The notes under the pieces were generated by a model. That model had not been told where the DNA came from. It searched no databases and saw nothing but the letters and a program-made list of their open reading frames with translations. Made by a program: the position numbers and the translations under genes. This document shows positions 45,548 to 54,177 of a stretch of 64,000 bases of DNA, in pieces (position 1 is the stretch's first letter; the number at the start of each line of letters is the position of its first letter). Origin of the DNA: Sphingobacterium micropteri (GTDB lineage: Bacteria; Bacteroidota; Bacteroidia; Sphingobacteriales; Sphingobacteriaceae); the NCBI RefSeq assembly GCF_014692515.1, contig NZ_JACOIK010000007.1:124001-188000 (forward strand), given 5' to 3'.

Positions 45548-46888
45548 ATGTTGTTGAATAAAGATACGTTTGGCGAAGATTTTAGTTGGGGTGTTTCGAC
45601 TGCGGCATATCAGATTGAAGGTGCACATAATCAAGATGGCAAAGGACCATCGATCTGGGATGTTTTTGTCACCAAAAAGAACAAAATATTTCAATGTCAT
45701 CATGGAGATATCGCCTGTGATTTTTATAATCGTTATATAGACGACCTCTATTTGATGCATAAGCTTAATATTCGGCATTACCGATTTTCGATTTCATGGA
45801 GCCGTATTCTTCCAAACGGCATTGGGGAGATAAACCAAAAAGGAATTGATTTCTATAACCGGCTTATTGACCTTTCCCTGGAGCTTGGGATAACACCTTG
45901 GGTGACCCTCTACCATTGGGATCTTCCCTATGCGCTAGAGTTAAAAGGGGGGTGGGTAAACCGTGATATCAGGGATTGGTTTGGTAACTATGTGTCCATT
46001 TGTGTTAAGAATTTTGGCGATCGTGTGAAAAACTGGATGGTATTAAATGAGCCACTTGTATTTACCGGTGCGGGTTACTTCTTTGGGGTGCATGCTCCGG
46101 GTAGGAAGGGCTTGAATAATTTCCTGGCAGCTACACACCATGCAGCACTGGCGCAGGCATACGGAGGAAAAGTTATTAAGTCCATACAACGCGACAGCTA
46201 TGTAGGCACGACGTTTTCTTGTTCGCATGTCGAGCCCTTTCGTATGCGGGAGAAGGATATACTTGCGACAAAAAGAGTAGATGCCTTGCTCAATCGCCTG
46301 TTTATTGAGCCGTTACTGGGCAAAGGATATCCAACGCGTGACCTTAAGATACTCCATAGAATAGAGAAGTACATGCAGCCGGGTGACGAACGGGATTTGA
46401 AGTTCGATATGGATTTTATTGGCGTGCAGAATTATACCCGTGAGGTGATTCAGTATACGCCATTTGTTCCCTTGTTGAAGGCAAAGATCGTGCATGCAAA
46501 AAAACGTAAGGTAGAAATGACGGCAATGAATTGGGAGGTTTATCCCGAGTCGATCTATCATATTTTGAAGAAATTCAATGCCTACGAAAATATCCCTCCC
46601 ATCATTATTACCGAAAATGGAGCAGCCTTTCCGGACGAGGTGCAAGATGGTCGTGTAGATGATCCCAAAAGAACCGCTTATTTACAGAAAACTATAGCAC
46701 AGGTATGGCGTGCAAAGCAGGAAGGCGTAAAAATAAAAGGGTATTTCGTATGGACCTTTCTCGATAACTTTGAATGGGCAGAAGGATATCACCCGAGGTT
46801 TGGATTGGTGTATGTCGATTTTCCAACGCAGCAGCGTATTATAAAAACTTCCGGACATTGGTATGCAGATTTCCTTTCCACGCGCTAA
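45548..46888 (+). CDS. GH1 beta-glucosidase-like enzyme
   Basis: 446 residues, no signal peptide, so cytosolic. Start FSWGVSTAAYQIEGA, acid/base Glu168 in LNEPLVF and nucleophile Glu356 in ITENGAA, plus WTFLDNFEWAEGY near the C-terminus. It releases beta-linked glucose or galactose (or a 6-phospho sugar; the Ser/Lys/Tyr triad for phosphate is not seen) from oligosaccharides. It has no neighbouring transporter or regulator. Confidence 0.95.
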   Translation: MLLNKDTFGEDFSWGVSTAAYQIEGAHNQDGKGPSIWDVFVTKKNKIFQCHHGDIACDFYNRYIDDLYLMHKLNIRHYRFSISWSRILPNGIGEINQKGIDFYNRLIDLSLELGITPWVTLYHWDLPYALELKGGWVNRDIRDWFGNYVSICVKNFGDRVKNWMVLNEPLVFTGAGYFFGVHAPGRKGLNNFLAATHHAALAQAYGGKVIKSIQRDSYVGTTFSCSHVEPFRMREKDILATKRVDALLNRLFIEPLLGKGYPTRDLKILHRIEKYMQPGDERDLKFDMDFIGVQNYTREVIQYTPFVPLLKAKIVHAKKRKVEMTAMNWEVYPESIYHILKKFNAYENIPPIIITENGAAFPDEVQDGRVDDPKRTAYLQKTIAQVWRAKQEGVKIKGYFVWTFLDNFEWAEGYHPRFGLVYVDFPTQQRIIKTSGHWYADFLSTR

Positions 46889-46966
46889 GCTCTTTAACGA
46901 ACATCACTTGTACATCACTTCAACTTTATTTAAGTTTGCCAATAGCAATATCCTAAGATCAATAAT

Positions 46967-47992
46967 ATGATGACGTATTTATGTGTCAATTTAAGTAGGT
47001 GTGTAATCGGCTTGTGGTTGGTGTTTTTTAGCTCGTTATTAAAAGGTCAGGAAACAATTGTAACCTATGTTAAAAAAAACGGAGGATATACAGCGTACAA
47101 AGATTCTGCGGTTTATACGAGTATACTGCGTATTGTGCCGAATGAAGCGGGAATGCATGAGCTGAATGACTACTATGTCAATGGAAATCTAAAACGTCAT
47201 GGGTGGAGCAAAAGTGCCGATCCGAAGCGGTTGCGCTTTGAGGGGCTGGTAGAGACCTACTATGATGATGGGGCTTTGGAAACGGTTGTCCGTTATGCGG
47301 ATAACCGACGGATTGATACGGCGGAACGATACTATAGAAATGGCGTGTTGAAGGAGCGTGAGGCTTATTTGAAACAGGCGGAAAGAAAGGAGGATTCTCT
47401 GCAGGCGGATTTGAACAAGCGGTTGGTTTATTATGCTGACTCTACTGGACGGATTCAAATACAGGATGGAAATGGCTATGCCGAAATCATGACTAATGAT
47501 GTCGATATAGAACAGGGCCGTTACGTTGATGGACTTCGGGACGGGCGTTGGGAAGGATCTTTTCAAAAAGCAAAATACCGATTCGAAGAATGGTATGAAA
47601 ATGGAGAAGTGATCCGTGGTATTACCACGGATAGTCTCGGGAAACAATATCCTTATGAACAGCGGGACGTTAATCCGGAATACCCCCAAGGCAGACGGAA
47701 CCTTATGCAATTTATAGGGCAAAATTACAAATATCCGAAAGAGGCAGTACAGGCAAAAGTAGACGGACAGCTGTTAATTAGTTTTGTAGTCGATAAAACC
47801 GGTATGGCGACCGACTTTGAAGTAGTGCATGACCTCGGATATGGAACCGCATCAGCAGCGATTGATGCACTCAGGAAATCCGAACGCTGGTCACCAGGTT
47901 ACCAGCGCGGTATACCCGTCCGTGTTAAATATACATTTCCTGTCCGGTTGAATCTATCTTTCCGACCAAACCCAAAACCTGCTTCACCATGA
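46967..47992 (+). CDS. Secreted protein with MORN/YwqK-like repeats and TonB C-terminal domain
   Basis: 341 residues. Signal-like N-terminus (CVIGLWLVFFSSLLKGQ), then repeats of the YYxNGxLKxxxxY type (about 65-195: YVNGNLKRHG, YYDDGALETVV, YYRNGVLKERE) as in YwqK/MORN proteins, then a TonB C-terminal domain (about 255-338, NYKYPKEAVQAKVDGQLLISFVVDKTG). The TonB-C domain normally contacts outer-membrane receptors; here it has no N-terminal inner-membrane anchor of TonB type. Its partner is unknown. It converges on the next gene with a 9-base overlap. Confidence 0.8.
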   Translation: MMTYLCVNLSRCVIGLWLVFFSSLLKGQETIVTYVKKNGGYTAYKDSAVYTSILRIVPNEAGMHELNDYYVNGNLKRHGWSKSADPKRLRFEGLVETYYDDGALETVVRYADNRRIDTAERYYRNGVLKEREAYLKQAERKEDSLQADLNKRLVYYADSTGRIQIQDGNGYAEIMTNDVDIEQGRYVDGLRDGRWEGSFQKAKYRFEEWYENGEVIRGITTDSLGKQYPYEQRDVNPEYPQGRRNLMQFIGQNYKYPKEAVQAKVDGQLLISFVVDKTGMATDFEVVHDLGYGTASAAIDALRKSERWSPGYQRGIPVRVKYTFPVRLNLSFRPNPKPASP

Positions 47993-49366
47993 GCGATCCT
48001 GCATCTGTTTTAACACATCCCGCATTTGTTTATAATAGTGCTTTTGGGGCTTATACAGCTCGACAGCTCGTTGTTGCTCGGCTTCTGCTTCGGCGTAAAA
48101 GCCAACACGGTATAACGCTTTGGCGAGAATATGATGGGATTGTCCGCGATTGGGTCTGAGCTCAATCGATTTCTGTAGCCAACGGATAGCATCGAAAAGA
48201 ACATCTGGATTGTCATCCTTTTTAAAATCTATAAAATTCAACAGCTGGTTTGCCCCATAATTTAGGCTTTGAGCCTGCCTTTCTTTATACCGTTTGCGGT
48301 TCCCCTCCATCCATTGCAGGAAAAGGCTATTTTCGGCACTGTCCAGATGCAATGGCTGTCCCCGTCTAGGAATAGCAATCTGTTGATTGTTTGCGAAATC
48401 CAATTTGGCAAGCGAATCTGGGGCTATACGATAATAAAAGGTGTTATAATAATTCCTTGCCATTTGGATATAAGCAGAAGTATCCCGAAAGAGTCGTCTA
48501 TGTTCCATTGGATAGTAACTTTGTCCCATTTGCGCACGCAGGTAATGTGATTGCCACGTTCGCCCCACAAAGTAGCCAAGATTTTGGGAAAGTGTATAAT
48601 CTTTCTTGTCTAATGCGTCCCGGAAAGTTCGTTGAATAATCCGATTGTTGATCTCCTGCCGTTTTGGTAAGGGCAATGTTGCGTATAGACTATCCACCAT
48701 TTTGCGATTTGTATAGGCCAATTGATAGGTCTTGCTATTGTATACCGGAGCACAGCTCAATAGAAAGACTACTGTTTCGAAGTTATTCAGTTCTTGTACG
48801 GTCAGTTGAGAAACGTAGTCATTTAATACGTGTTGGTCCGTATATTTATCGAACGCTTGGTATTGTTGGAGTAGATTCCTTAACAAAAGTCTGTTGCGGA
48901 TACCCTTTTGGTATTGCTGTATCAATTTCCCCATGGTTTCTCCCTCGGCTATGGTATTCGCGGAATCAATCAATTTTACCAATGTTTCTTCCTCGTTGAT
49001 CTGCTTATTGTGCCGAAGTAAAGGATAGCCTTTTTGGTCTGTAAACAGATATATAGGAGTTGTGAGGCGATAGGTCTTATGAAGTGGGTGGTCAATACTG
49101 TCCGACTTAAGTCTGACCATACCTGAGGTAAATTGTTCGCTGAGAATATCCTTGGTTTTTTGTGATATAGAGGTGTTAAAAGGAGAGAACTGTTCATTAC
49201 GTTGGTGAATTATCAGGAACATTGGCTTTTGTTGCTGTTTCGCAAGGCTAAGCAAGCTATCGTAATCCATCTCTTGCGGGAATTTTGGTTGAGCAACGAG
49301 TTGGAAGGAAATGAACCAACTTAAGAAGAACAAAAAAATAACTTTAATAGAAGACTGGTCGATCAT
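47984..49366 (-). CDS. Secreted thioredoxin-fold and TPR protein lacking the redox motif
   Basis: 460 residues. Signal peptide (IFLFFLSWFISFQLVAQ). Residues 30-150 look thioredoxin-like: YDSLLSLAKQQQKPMFLIIHQ resembles the segment before CxxC of DsbD-like thioredoxins, but Cys is replaced (HQRNEQF). The C-terminal half is helical with a TPR-like end (AIRWLQKSIELRPNRGQSHHILAKALYRVGFYAEAEAEQ is shown only in part: SIELRPNRGQSHHILAKAL). So not a disulfide enzyme; probably a periplasmic scaffold. It overlaps the convergent gene by 9 bases. Confidence 0.7.
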   Translation of the reverse strand: MIDQSSIKVIFLFFLSWFISFQLVAQPKFPQEMDYDSLLSLAKQQQKPMFLIIHQRNEQFSPFNTSISQKTKDILSEQFTSGMVRLKSDSIDHPLHKTYRLTTPIYLFTDQKGYPLLRHNKQINEEETLVKLIDSANTIAEGETMGKLIQQYQKGIRNRLLLRNLLQQYQAFDKYTDQHVLNDYVSQLTVQELNNFETVVFLLSCAPVYNSKTYQLAYTNRKMVDSLYATLPLPKRQEINNRIIQRTFRDALDKKDYTLSQNLGYFVGRTWQSHYLRAQMGQSYYPMEHRRLFRDTSAYIQMARNYYNTFYYRIAPDSLAKLDFANNQQIAIPRRGQPLHLDSAENSLFLQWMEGNRKRYKERQAQSLNYGANQLLNFIDFKKDDNPDVLFDAIRWLQKSIELRPNRGQSHHILAKALYRVGFYAEAEAEQQRAVELYKPQKHYYKQMRDVLKQMQDRSW

Positions 49367-49473
49367 CTGATAATAGGATTATGGATTGTTGTTTGTTAAG
49401 TAAATATAACAGGCTTGGATGATATCTGCAAGTATAGGGTAGCTATGGGGGAAGTTTCCGAATTTCTTCGAGA

Positions 49474-49506
49474 CTATTTACTTTTGCCTTGATAAAAAGT
49501 AAATAG
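49474..49506. promoter_or_regulatory. Threonine aldolase promoter inside a 12-bp inverted repeat
   Basis: CTATTTACTTTT (49474-49485) and AAAAGTAAATAG (49495-49506) are a perfect inverted repeat with a 9-base spacer. The left arm holds the -7 element TACTTTTG (49479-49486); the gene starts at 49511. It could be an operator covering the promoter or a 5' hairpin. Confidence 0.6.
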
Positions 49507-49510
49507 TGAT

Positions 49511-50542
49511 ATGTACAGTTTCAAAAATGATTACGCAGAGGGTGCACATCCCAATATTCTCCATAAGCTTATAGAAACCAATTTGGTACAGCAAATGGGC
49601 TATGGCGAAGACGGATATTCTGTAGAGGCAAAGGAAATACTTCGCCAGAAGATACAAAATCACGATGCAGCCATCTATTTTGTTTCGGGGGGCACACAAA
49701 CGAATCTAATCGTCATATCATCTCTGTTACGGCCGCACGAAGCGGTTATTAGTGCCGAGACAGGACATATCTACGCCAATGAGGCGGGAGCAATCGAGGC
49801 TACTGGACATCGGGTAATCACTGTTGAAACGAAAGATGGTAAACTGAAACCTGATGGTATTGAAAATATATTACAAGCGTACTCCCTTAGGCCTCATGTT
49901 GTGAAGCCTAAATTAGTGTACATCTCCAATTCGACTGAAATAGGAACAATTTATACCAAATCAGAAATAGAACGATTATCGATTTACTGCAAATCCAAAG
50001 AATTATATCTATTTCTGGATGGTGCAAGATTAGGGCATGCGTTGACAGCAAAGAACAATGACTTGACCTTATCCGATATTTCTCATTTTACAGATGTTTT
50101 TTATATCGGAGGGACGAAGAATGGAGCTTTATTGGGCGAAGCTGTTATCTTTAATAGAGCTGATCTTGCAACAGATTTTGATTATATGTTGAAGCAGAAA
50201 GGAGCACTGTTAGCCAAAGGACGCTTATTAGGTCTCCAATTCCTAGAACTGTTTAGAGATGATTTATACTTTTCGTTGGCAAAACACGCCAATGAAATGG
50301 CAATGAAAATAGCCCGTGCGATAGAAGCACAAGGTTATTCTTTTCTTACGCCACCGCACACAAACCAGATTTTCCCTATTCTTCCCAAAGCAGTGATTGA
50401 CGAACTCATGCAACAATATGATTTTTACGAATGGGAAGCTGTTGATGAGCAGCGATCTGTTGTTCGAATCATTACATCGTGGGCTACAAACGAAAATATA
50501 GTGGATACGTTTATTGATAGTCTGAAAGGAATAACAAATTAA
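49511..50542 (+). CDS. Low-specificity L-threonine aldolase-like PLP enzyme
   Basis: 343 residues. Fold-type-I PLP enzyme of the beta-eliminating lyase/threonine aldolase family: SGGTQTNLIV, SAETGHIYANEAGAIE, FLDGARLGHAL (Asp170 binds the pyridine N) and GGTKNGALLGEAVIF with the PLP lysine Lys203. It splits threonine or allo-threonine to glycine and acetaldehyde, giving glycine that could feed the GcvPT system encoded in the same window. Its promoter is within an inverted repeat, so it is likely regulated. Terminator downstream. Confidence 0.9.
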   Translation: MYSFKNDYAEGAHPNILHKLIETNLVQQMGYGEDGYSVEAKEILRQKIQNHDAAIYFVSGGTQTNLIVISSLLRPHEAVISAETGHIYANEAGAIEATGHRVITVETKDGKLKPDGIENILQAYSLRPHVVKPKLVYISNSTEIGTIYTKSEIERLSIYCKSKELYLFLDGARLGHALTAKNNDLTLSDISHFTDVFYIGGTKNGALLGEAVIFNRADLATDFDYMLKQKGALLAKGRLLGLQFLELFRDDLYFSLAKHANEMAMKIARAIEAQGYSFLTPPHTNQIFPILPKAVIDELMQQYDFYEWEAVDEQRSVVRIITSWATNENIVDTFIDSLKGITN

Positions 50543-50557
50543 TTTTGTCACAAAATT

Positions 50558-50588
50558 ATCCTATCACAGCTTAATAGGATGGATTTTT
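50558..50588 (+). terminator. Terminator of the threonine aldolase gene
   Basis: ATCCTAT (50558-50564) with ATAGGAT (50574-50580), then GGATTTTT. Weak stem, but it lies between two converging genes. Confidence 0.5.
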
Positions 50589-51096
50589 AATGTGCTAGAA
50601 CTTTTTCAAAGGCTTTTCTAGGTGCTCCTCGAAAAATGACCTCCCCACAATAGGTATAGCCCAATTTTTTGAATATATTGAGCATGCCTGGATTATCAAA
50701 GTTCGTGTCAGCTTTAACACTGTATATGCTATGTTTTCGCGCGAAATCTTCGATATGCAGTAGCATTTTTTGCGCCAATCCCTTACCTAAATAATTTTCG
50801 GAAATAGCCACTCGATGGTAAACAACGAAATCACCTTCCGTTAACCATTTTCCGCTCAAATTGGCGTACTCCGGCTCGTCATTTATCAATATTGCACAAT
50901 AACCCACGATGGTATTGCCATCTATTAATACGTAGCCGTTTCCCTTTTCTATATCTGCTTTGATCGCGGACGGATTCGGATAACCATCTTGCCATTGATT
51001 ACTTCCATCTTCTTTTCTCCGTTGTATGGCGCGTGCTAAGATTTCCCAGATTTGGGACGCGTCTACTTGTTGTGCCTGTCTAAAAGAATATTCCAT
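50587..51096 (-). CDS. GNAT-family N-acetyltransferase
   Basis: 169 residues. Motif A is VVYHRVAISENYLGKGLAQKMLLHIED, with the YLGKGLA pyrophosphate loop; then VKADTNFDNPGMLNIFKKLGYTYCG. Acceptor unknown. Stand-alone, between the converging threonine aldolase and the divergent aldo/keto reductase. Confidence 0.9.
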   Translation of the reverse strand: MEYSFRQAQQVDASQIWEILARAIQRRKEDGSNQWQDGYPNPSAIKADIEKGNGYVLIDGNTIVGYCAILINDEPEYANLSGKWLTEGDFVVYHRVAISENYLGKGLAQKMLLHIEDFARKHSIYSVKADTNFDNPGMLNIFKKLGYTYCGEVIFRGAPRKAFEKVLAH

Positions 51097-51197
51097 TTTT
51101 TACAATACGAATTTACGCTATTTATTACAAACAAATAACATGGTCTCTTTTAATAATCACTAAATTTAAAAATGGTACATAATTCAATGTATCGCTA

Positions 51198-51213
51198 TCC
51201 GTCGATTGGCGGA
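51198..51213. repeat. Dispersed palindromic repeat, copy 2 (upstream of aldo/keto reductase)
   Basis: TCCGTCGATTGGCGGA, equal to the copy at 19048-19063 except for three central bases. It lies 36 bases upstream of the reductase ATG, in the intergenic region with the divergent GNAT gene. Confidence 0.6.
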
Positions 51214-51248
51214 TTTGCCTTTTGCGTATGAACAATAAATAATATAAT

Positions 51249-52193
51249 ATGGACAAAGTAACAATTAAAAACACCGATTTAGAAATAGCACCTGTTAACT
51301 TTGGCGGCAACGTTTTAGGTTGGACATTAGACGAACAAGCATCTTTTGATATATTGGATAAGTTTACTGCTGCCGGTTTCAACTTTATCGATACTGCGGA
51401 TACCTATGCCTGGTGGGTAAATGGAACCGGAGGACAATCCGAGGAAATTATTGGCAAATGGCTGAAAAGCCGTGGCAATCGAAACCAAGTCGTGATTGCC
51501 ACAAAAGTAGGTTCGGAAACGAAGGAACATGGGTTTGACATCAGCAAAAAACACATCTTAAAGTCTGCCGATGAATCATTGAGACGATTAGGAGTCGATT
51601 GTATTGATTTATACTATACCCATTTTGATGATCATGTCACATCGATAGAGGAAACGCTGTCTGCTTATGATACATTAATTAAAGCTGGCAAAGTCCGCTA
51701 CATTGCGGCATCCAACCTTTCTCCGGGTCGACTTACCGAGAGTTTTGAGATTGCGGAGAAAAATGGTTTGCCGAAATATGTCGCTTTGCAACCGCATTAT
51801 AATTTGGTGGAACGTACAGCCTTTGAAACCGATTATGCAGATTTAGTGGAACAGTATAATCTAAGCGTTTTCCCATATTGGTCATTGGCAGCTGGATTTC
51901 TGACAGGAAAATACCGAACGGAGGAGGATTTTAATAAAACGATCCGCGGTGGTAGTGTTAAAAAATATTTCGATGATAGAGGGAAAGCTGTTTTGAAAGC
52001 ATTGGATACCGTTGCGGAGAAACATAGTGCAAAACAAGCTACCGTAGCGCTAGCTTGGCTATTAGCAAATCCGCTGATTACAGCACCTATCGTAAGTGCA
52101 ACTAGTGAGAGCCAACTGCAGACCCTGTTTGCTGCGCCTGAGCTGAAATTGGATGCCGAGGATTTGGCAATATTGGACGAGGCTAGTAAATAG
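51249..52193 (+). CDS. Aldo/keto reductase
   Basis: 314 residues. TIM barrel with the AKR tetrad Asp48, Tyr53 (NFIDTADTYAWW), Lys86 (VIATKVGS) and His125 (YYTHFDDH). NADPH-binding residues are in the C-terminal segment (APIVSATSESQLQTL). It belongs to the AKR11/AKR12-like bacterial group; substrates cannot be read. It ends 30 bases from a convergent gene, with a hairpin between. Confidence 0.95.
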   Translation: MDKVTIKNTDLEIAPVNFGGNVLGWTLDEQASFDILDKFTAAGFNFIDTADTYAWWVNGTGGQSEEIIGKWLKSRGNRNQVVIATKVGSETKEHGFDISKKHILKSADESLRRLGVDCIDLYYTHFDDHVTSIEETLSAYDTLIKAGKVRYIAASNLSPGRLTESFEIAEKNGLPKYVALQPHYNLVERTAFETDYADLVEQYNLSVFPYWSLAAGFLTGKYRTEEDFNKTIRGGSVKKYFDDRGKAVLKALDTVAEKHSAKQATVALAWLLANPLITAPIVSATSESQLQTLFAAPELKLDAEDLAILDEASK

Positions 52194-52198
52194 CATAT

Positions 52199-52222
52199 AG
52201 ACCCCAGTTTTATTTGGGGTCT
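52199..52222. terminator. Hairpin between convergent aldo/keto reductase and membrane-protein gene
   Basis: AGACCCCA (52199-52206) pairs with TGGGGTCT (52215-52222) around an 8-base loop. Good stem but short T-run, so a likely but not certain terminator. Confidence 0.55.
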
Positions 52223-52223
52223 T

Positions 52224-52778
52224 CTACCACCATGCTGCTACGGGCAAAGCATAGTAAGCCGTATCCGGCTCAGCCTGCCAAGGAGCTTGATGGAAGTGCC
52301 AGCATTTTTCAATCTTGTAATGGTTTTTTGTAATGTCTTGTTCTCCCCATTGATAGCCCACCTTATATGCCTTGTCGCCATCAGTTATCGTACCAAATAT
52401 GGTAGGATAGGAAGACCCTGAAACACCGTTGGTATATTGGATAGCCTTTTCCAGTGTCAGTTTTGTTCCTGCTGGAAATATTTTAATCTCGGTGACGTCA
52501 CCAATTTCTTTTTGTTCACGGATATATTCCCATCGAGGATGCAGACTGTCCAGTAAAACGTATGGATATTTGCTATTCGGATTCATCTTTATTTTTTCTT
52601 CGAATACGACAGTTTCCTCATCGAGCGTAACGGTGTTTCCTACCCATTCCTTAAAAGGATCGTATTTATCCAAGTTGGTAGATTTGGTTTTTATCGTAGC
52701 ATAAAGGAAAAAGGCAAATAGTCCGATGCAGCCAACAATGACCAGCGTGATGATACCCATAATTTTCTTTGCTGTCAT
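52224..52778 (-). CDS. Membrane-anchored protein of unknown function
   Basis: 184 residues: one N-terminal membrane segment (about 5-28, MGIITLVIVGCIGLFAFFLYAT), then an exported domain with several Trp residues, ending AAWW. The exported domain contains GNTVTLDEETVVFEEK and KIFPAGTKLTLEKAIQYTNGVSG, beta-rich by look. I recognise no family. It is the last of three minus-strand genes of small membrane proteins (27 bases from the next). Confidence 0.65.
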   Translation of the reverse strand: MTAKKIMGIITLVIVGCIGLFAFFLYATIKTKSTNLDKYDPFKEWVGNTVTLDEETVVFEEKIKMNPNSKYPYVLLDSLHPRWEYIREQKEIGDVTEIKIFPAGTKLTLEKAIQYTNGVSGSSYPTIFGTITDGDKAYKVGYQWGEQDITKNHYKIEKCWHFHQAPWQAEPDTAYYALPVAAWW

Positions 52779-52805
52779 GGTGATTTATAAAATGATTACC
52801 ATCTT

Positions 52806-53492
52806 TTATTTCTTATCCGTGATATATATCTCTGTCAATCCATCGTCTGATAAGAAACGTATGTTATAACCTGTTTGTTCTGTTAGTTTCACCGGAGGCA
52901 TGCTTTCCGTTTCAAAATCTGTACTATTAAGCTGTTCTTTTGGCTTATGCCCTTTGTTCATTTCGGTCGATTTTGCGATGTGATAAATGTCTCCTTCAAC
53001 TTGAAGGACTTTAAACCAGCCAAAACGCCCTTCCATCCCCAGAGGATTTCCTTTTTCTTTATAGATCTCGTAACGGCCAAAGTAGATATCGCCTTCCGCG
53101 GGTGCCTGTTCCATAGCAACATACGTAGCTGATTTAGGTAAAGGAGGTTTCAGTTCATTATAAACAATCATGCCGAATACGCCGGTCATGAGGAGGACAA
53201 ATATCCATCCGATAATGGTGATCTTGAAGATATAGGGAGGCCGGGGAGCTTCTAATGCTTTTTCCTTATAGAACGCTTTCATTTCCGGTGTCCATAAGCG
53301 TTTTGGAATCTTTTTATTTTCTATTTTATCCCAATATTCACCATAGGTTTTTTTGGAATTTACGATGTAAAGTGCTGTGCGTATTTTATTACGATAAATG
53401 CCCAATACCATAACGTTCCCCGGAGCTTTAGGATTTTGCAGTTTGTCTGTATGATGAGCGCTTTGTTCTATTTTATCAATGGCTATAAACAT
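52806..53492 (-). CDS. Single-pass membrane protein of unknown function
   Basis: 228 residues. A cytoplasmic N-terminal region of ~88 residues (KTYGEYWDKIENKKIPKRLW), one membrane segment (about 90-112, IIGWIFVLLMTGVFGMIVY) and an exported beta-rich domain with GDIYFGRYEIYKEKGNP and FGWFKVLQVEGDIYHI. Nothing I can name. It lies between the DUF4870-like gene and the downstream membrane-anchored gene, and the pair resembles each other in plan: membrane anchor followed by a Trp/Tyr-rich domain. Confidence 0.65.
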   Translation of the reverse strand: MFIAIDKIEQSAHHTDKLQNPKAPGNVMVLGIYRNKIRTALYIVNSKKTYGEYWDKIENKKIPKRLWTPEMKAFYKEKALEAPRPPYIFKITIIGWIFVLLMTGVFGMIVYNELKPPLPKSATYVAMEQAPAEGDIYFGRYEIYKEKGNPLGMEGRFGWFKVLQVEGDIYHIAKSTEMNKGHKPKEQLNSTDFETESMPPVKLTEQTGYNIRFLSDDGLTEIYITDKK

Positions 53493-53578
53493 AATTTATC
53501 TTATTAAAGGGGCGTGTTGTTGTAGCAATGCTTGTCGTTCTGTATTAAATACATTGGTCTCCGTTGTCGAAACATTCA

Positions 53579-53914
53579 TTACTCCTTGGAGCTATCTAAA
53601 AACGGAAACTGGTCTTCAAATAATTTGCCGATTAAAGGTAAGGGCTTTCGGACTTCATTTGCGGCATTGATAATGCCGAATATCATCAAAATTAAGAATA
53701 CTACGCTTATCAAACTAAGAGGAGTGCTTAATGTGGGCACAAGCATAATGATGATGTTTAACATTAAATTTACAAGAGTAGCGACGACTAAAAGGCCTAA
53801 TCCTTGTCGGAGATGATAAGTGCTTAAACTATCTCTTTTTTGCTTTCCGCCGAAGTAAGCAACTAACCATAAAATGCCTAGATAACTCAGAATAGATTGT
53901 GTTTTTGAACTCAT
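53579..53914 (-). CDS. DUF4870-like small membrane protein
   Basis: 111 residues from the ATG giving MSSKTQSILSYLGILWLVAYFGGKQKRD; an earlier start adds hydrophobic residues. Three hydrophobic segments with STYHLRQGLGLLVVATLVN between, the usual pattern of DUF4870 (Tic20-like fold). The end FEDQFPFLDSSKE is acidic. It heads a minus-strand run of three small membrane proteins. Function unknown. Confidence 0.75.
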   Translation of the reverse strand: MSSKTQSILSYLGILWLVAYFGGKQKRDSLSTYHLRQGLGLLVVATLVNLMLNIIIMLVPTLSTPLSLISVVFLILMIFGIINAANEVRKPLPLIGKLFEDQFPFLDSSKE

Positions 53915-54131
53915 AATAATAACCTTTAGAAATGTGAAGTGAAGTTCAATATAAAATGTCAAAACCTATGCCTATAATGCTTAACAAAGCGTCTACGGGT
54001 ATATTTTGCGTATATACAAAGCATCTACATTTTTTGTATGTTTCTGTTTTTCAGTATGTTGTTTTTTTTGTTTCTGTTGGTGATCATTTCCAATACGTTA
54101 TTTTTTATTAATCTTACGTTAATTAATAATG

Positions 54132-54139
54132 TATTTTTG
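54132..54139 (+). promoter_or_regulatory. Probable promoter of the TPR-HTH regulator, -7 element TATTTTTG
   Basis: TATTTTTG matches TAnnTTTG. The -33 region is AT-rich with no clear TTG. Predicted leader about 30 bases. Confidence 0.45.
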
Positions 54140-54177
54140 TTTATCTCAATTATGTAGATATTATAGCTAAATAAATA

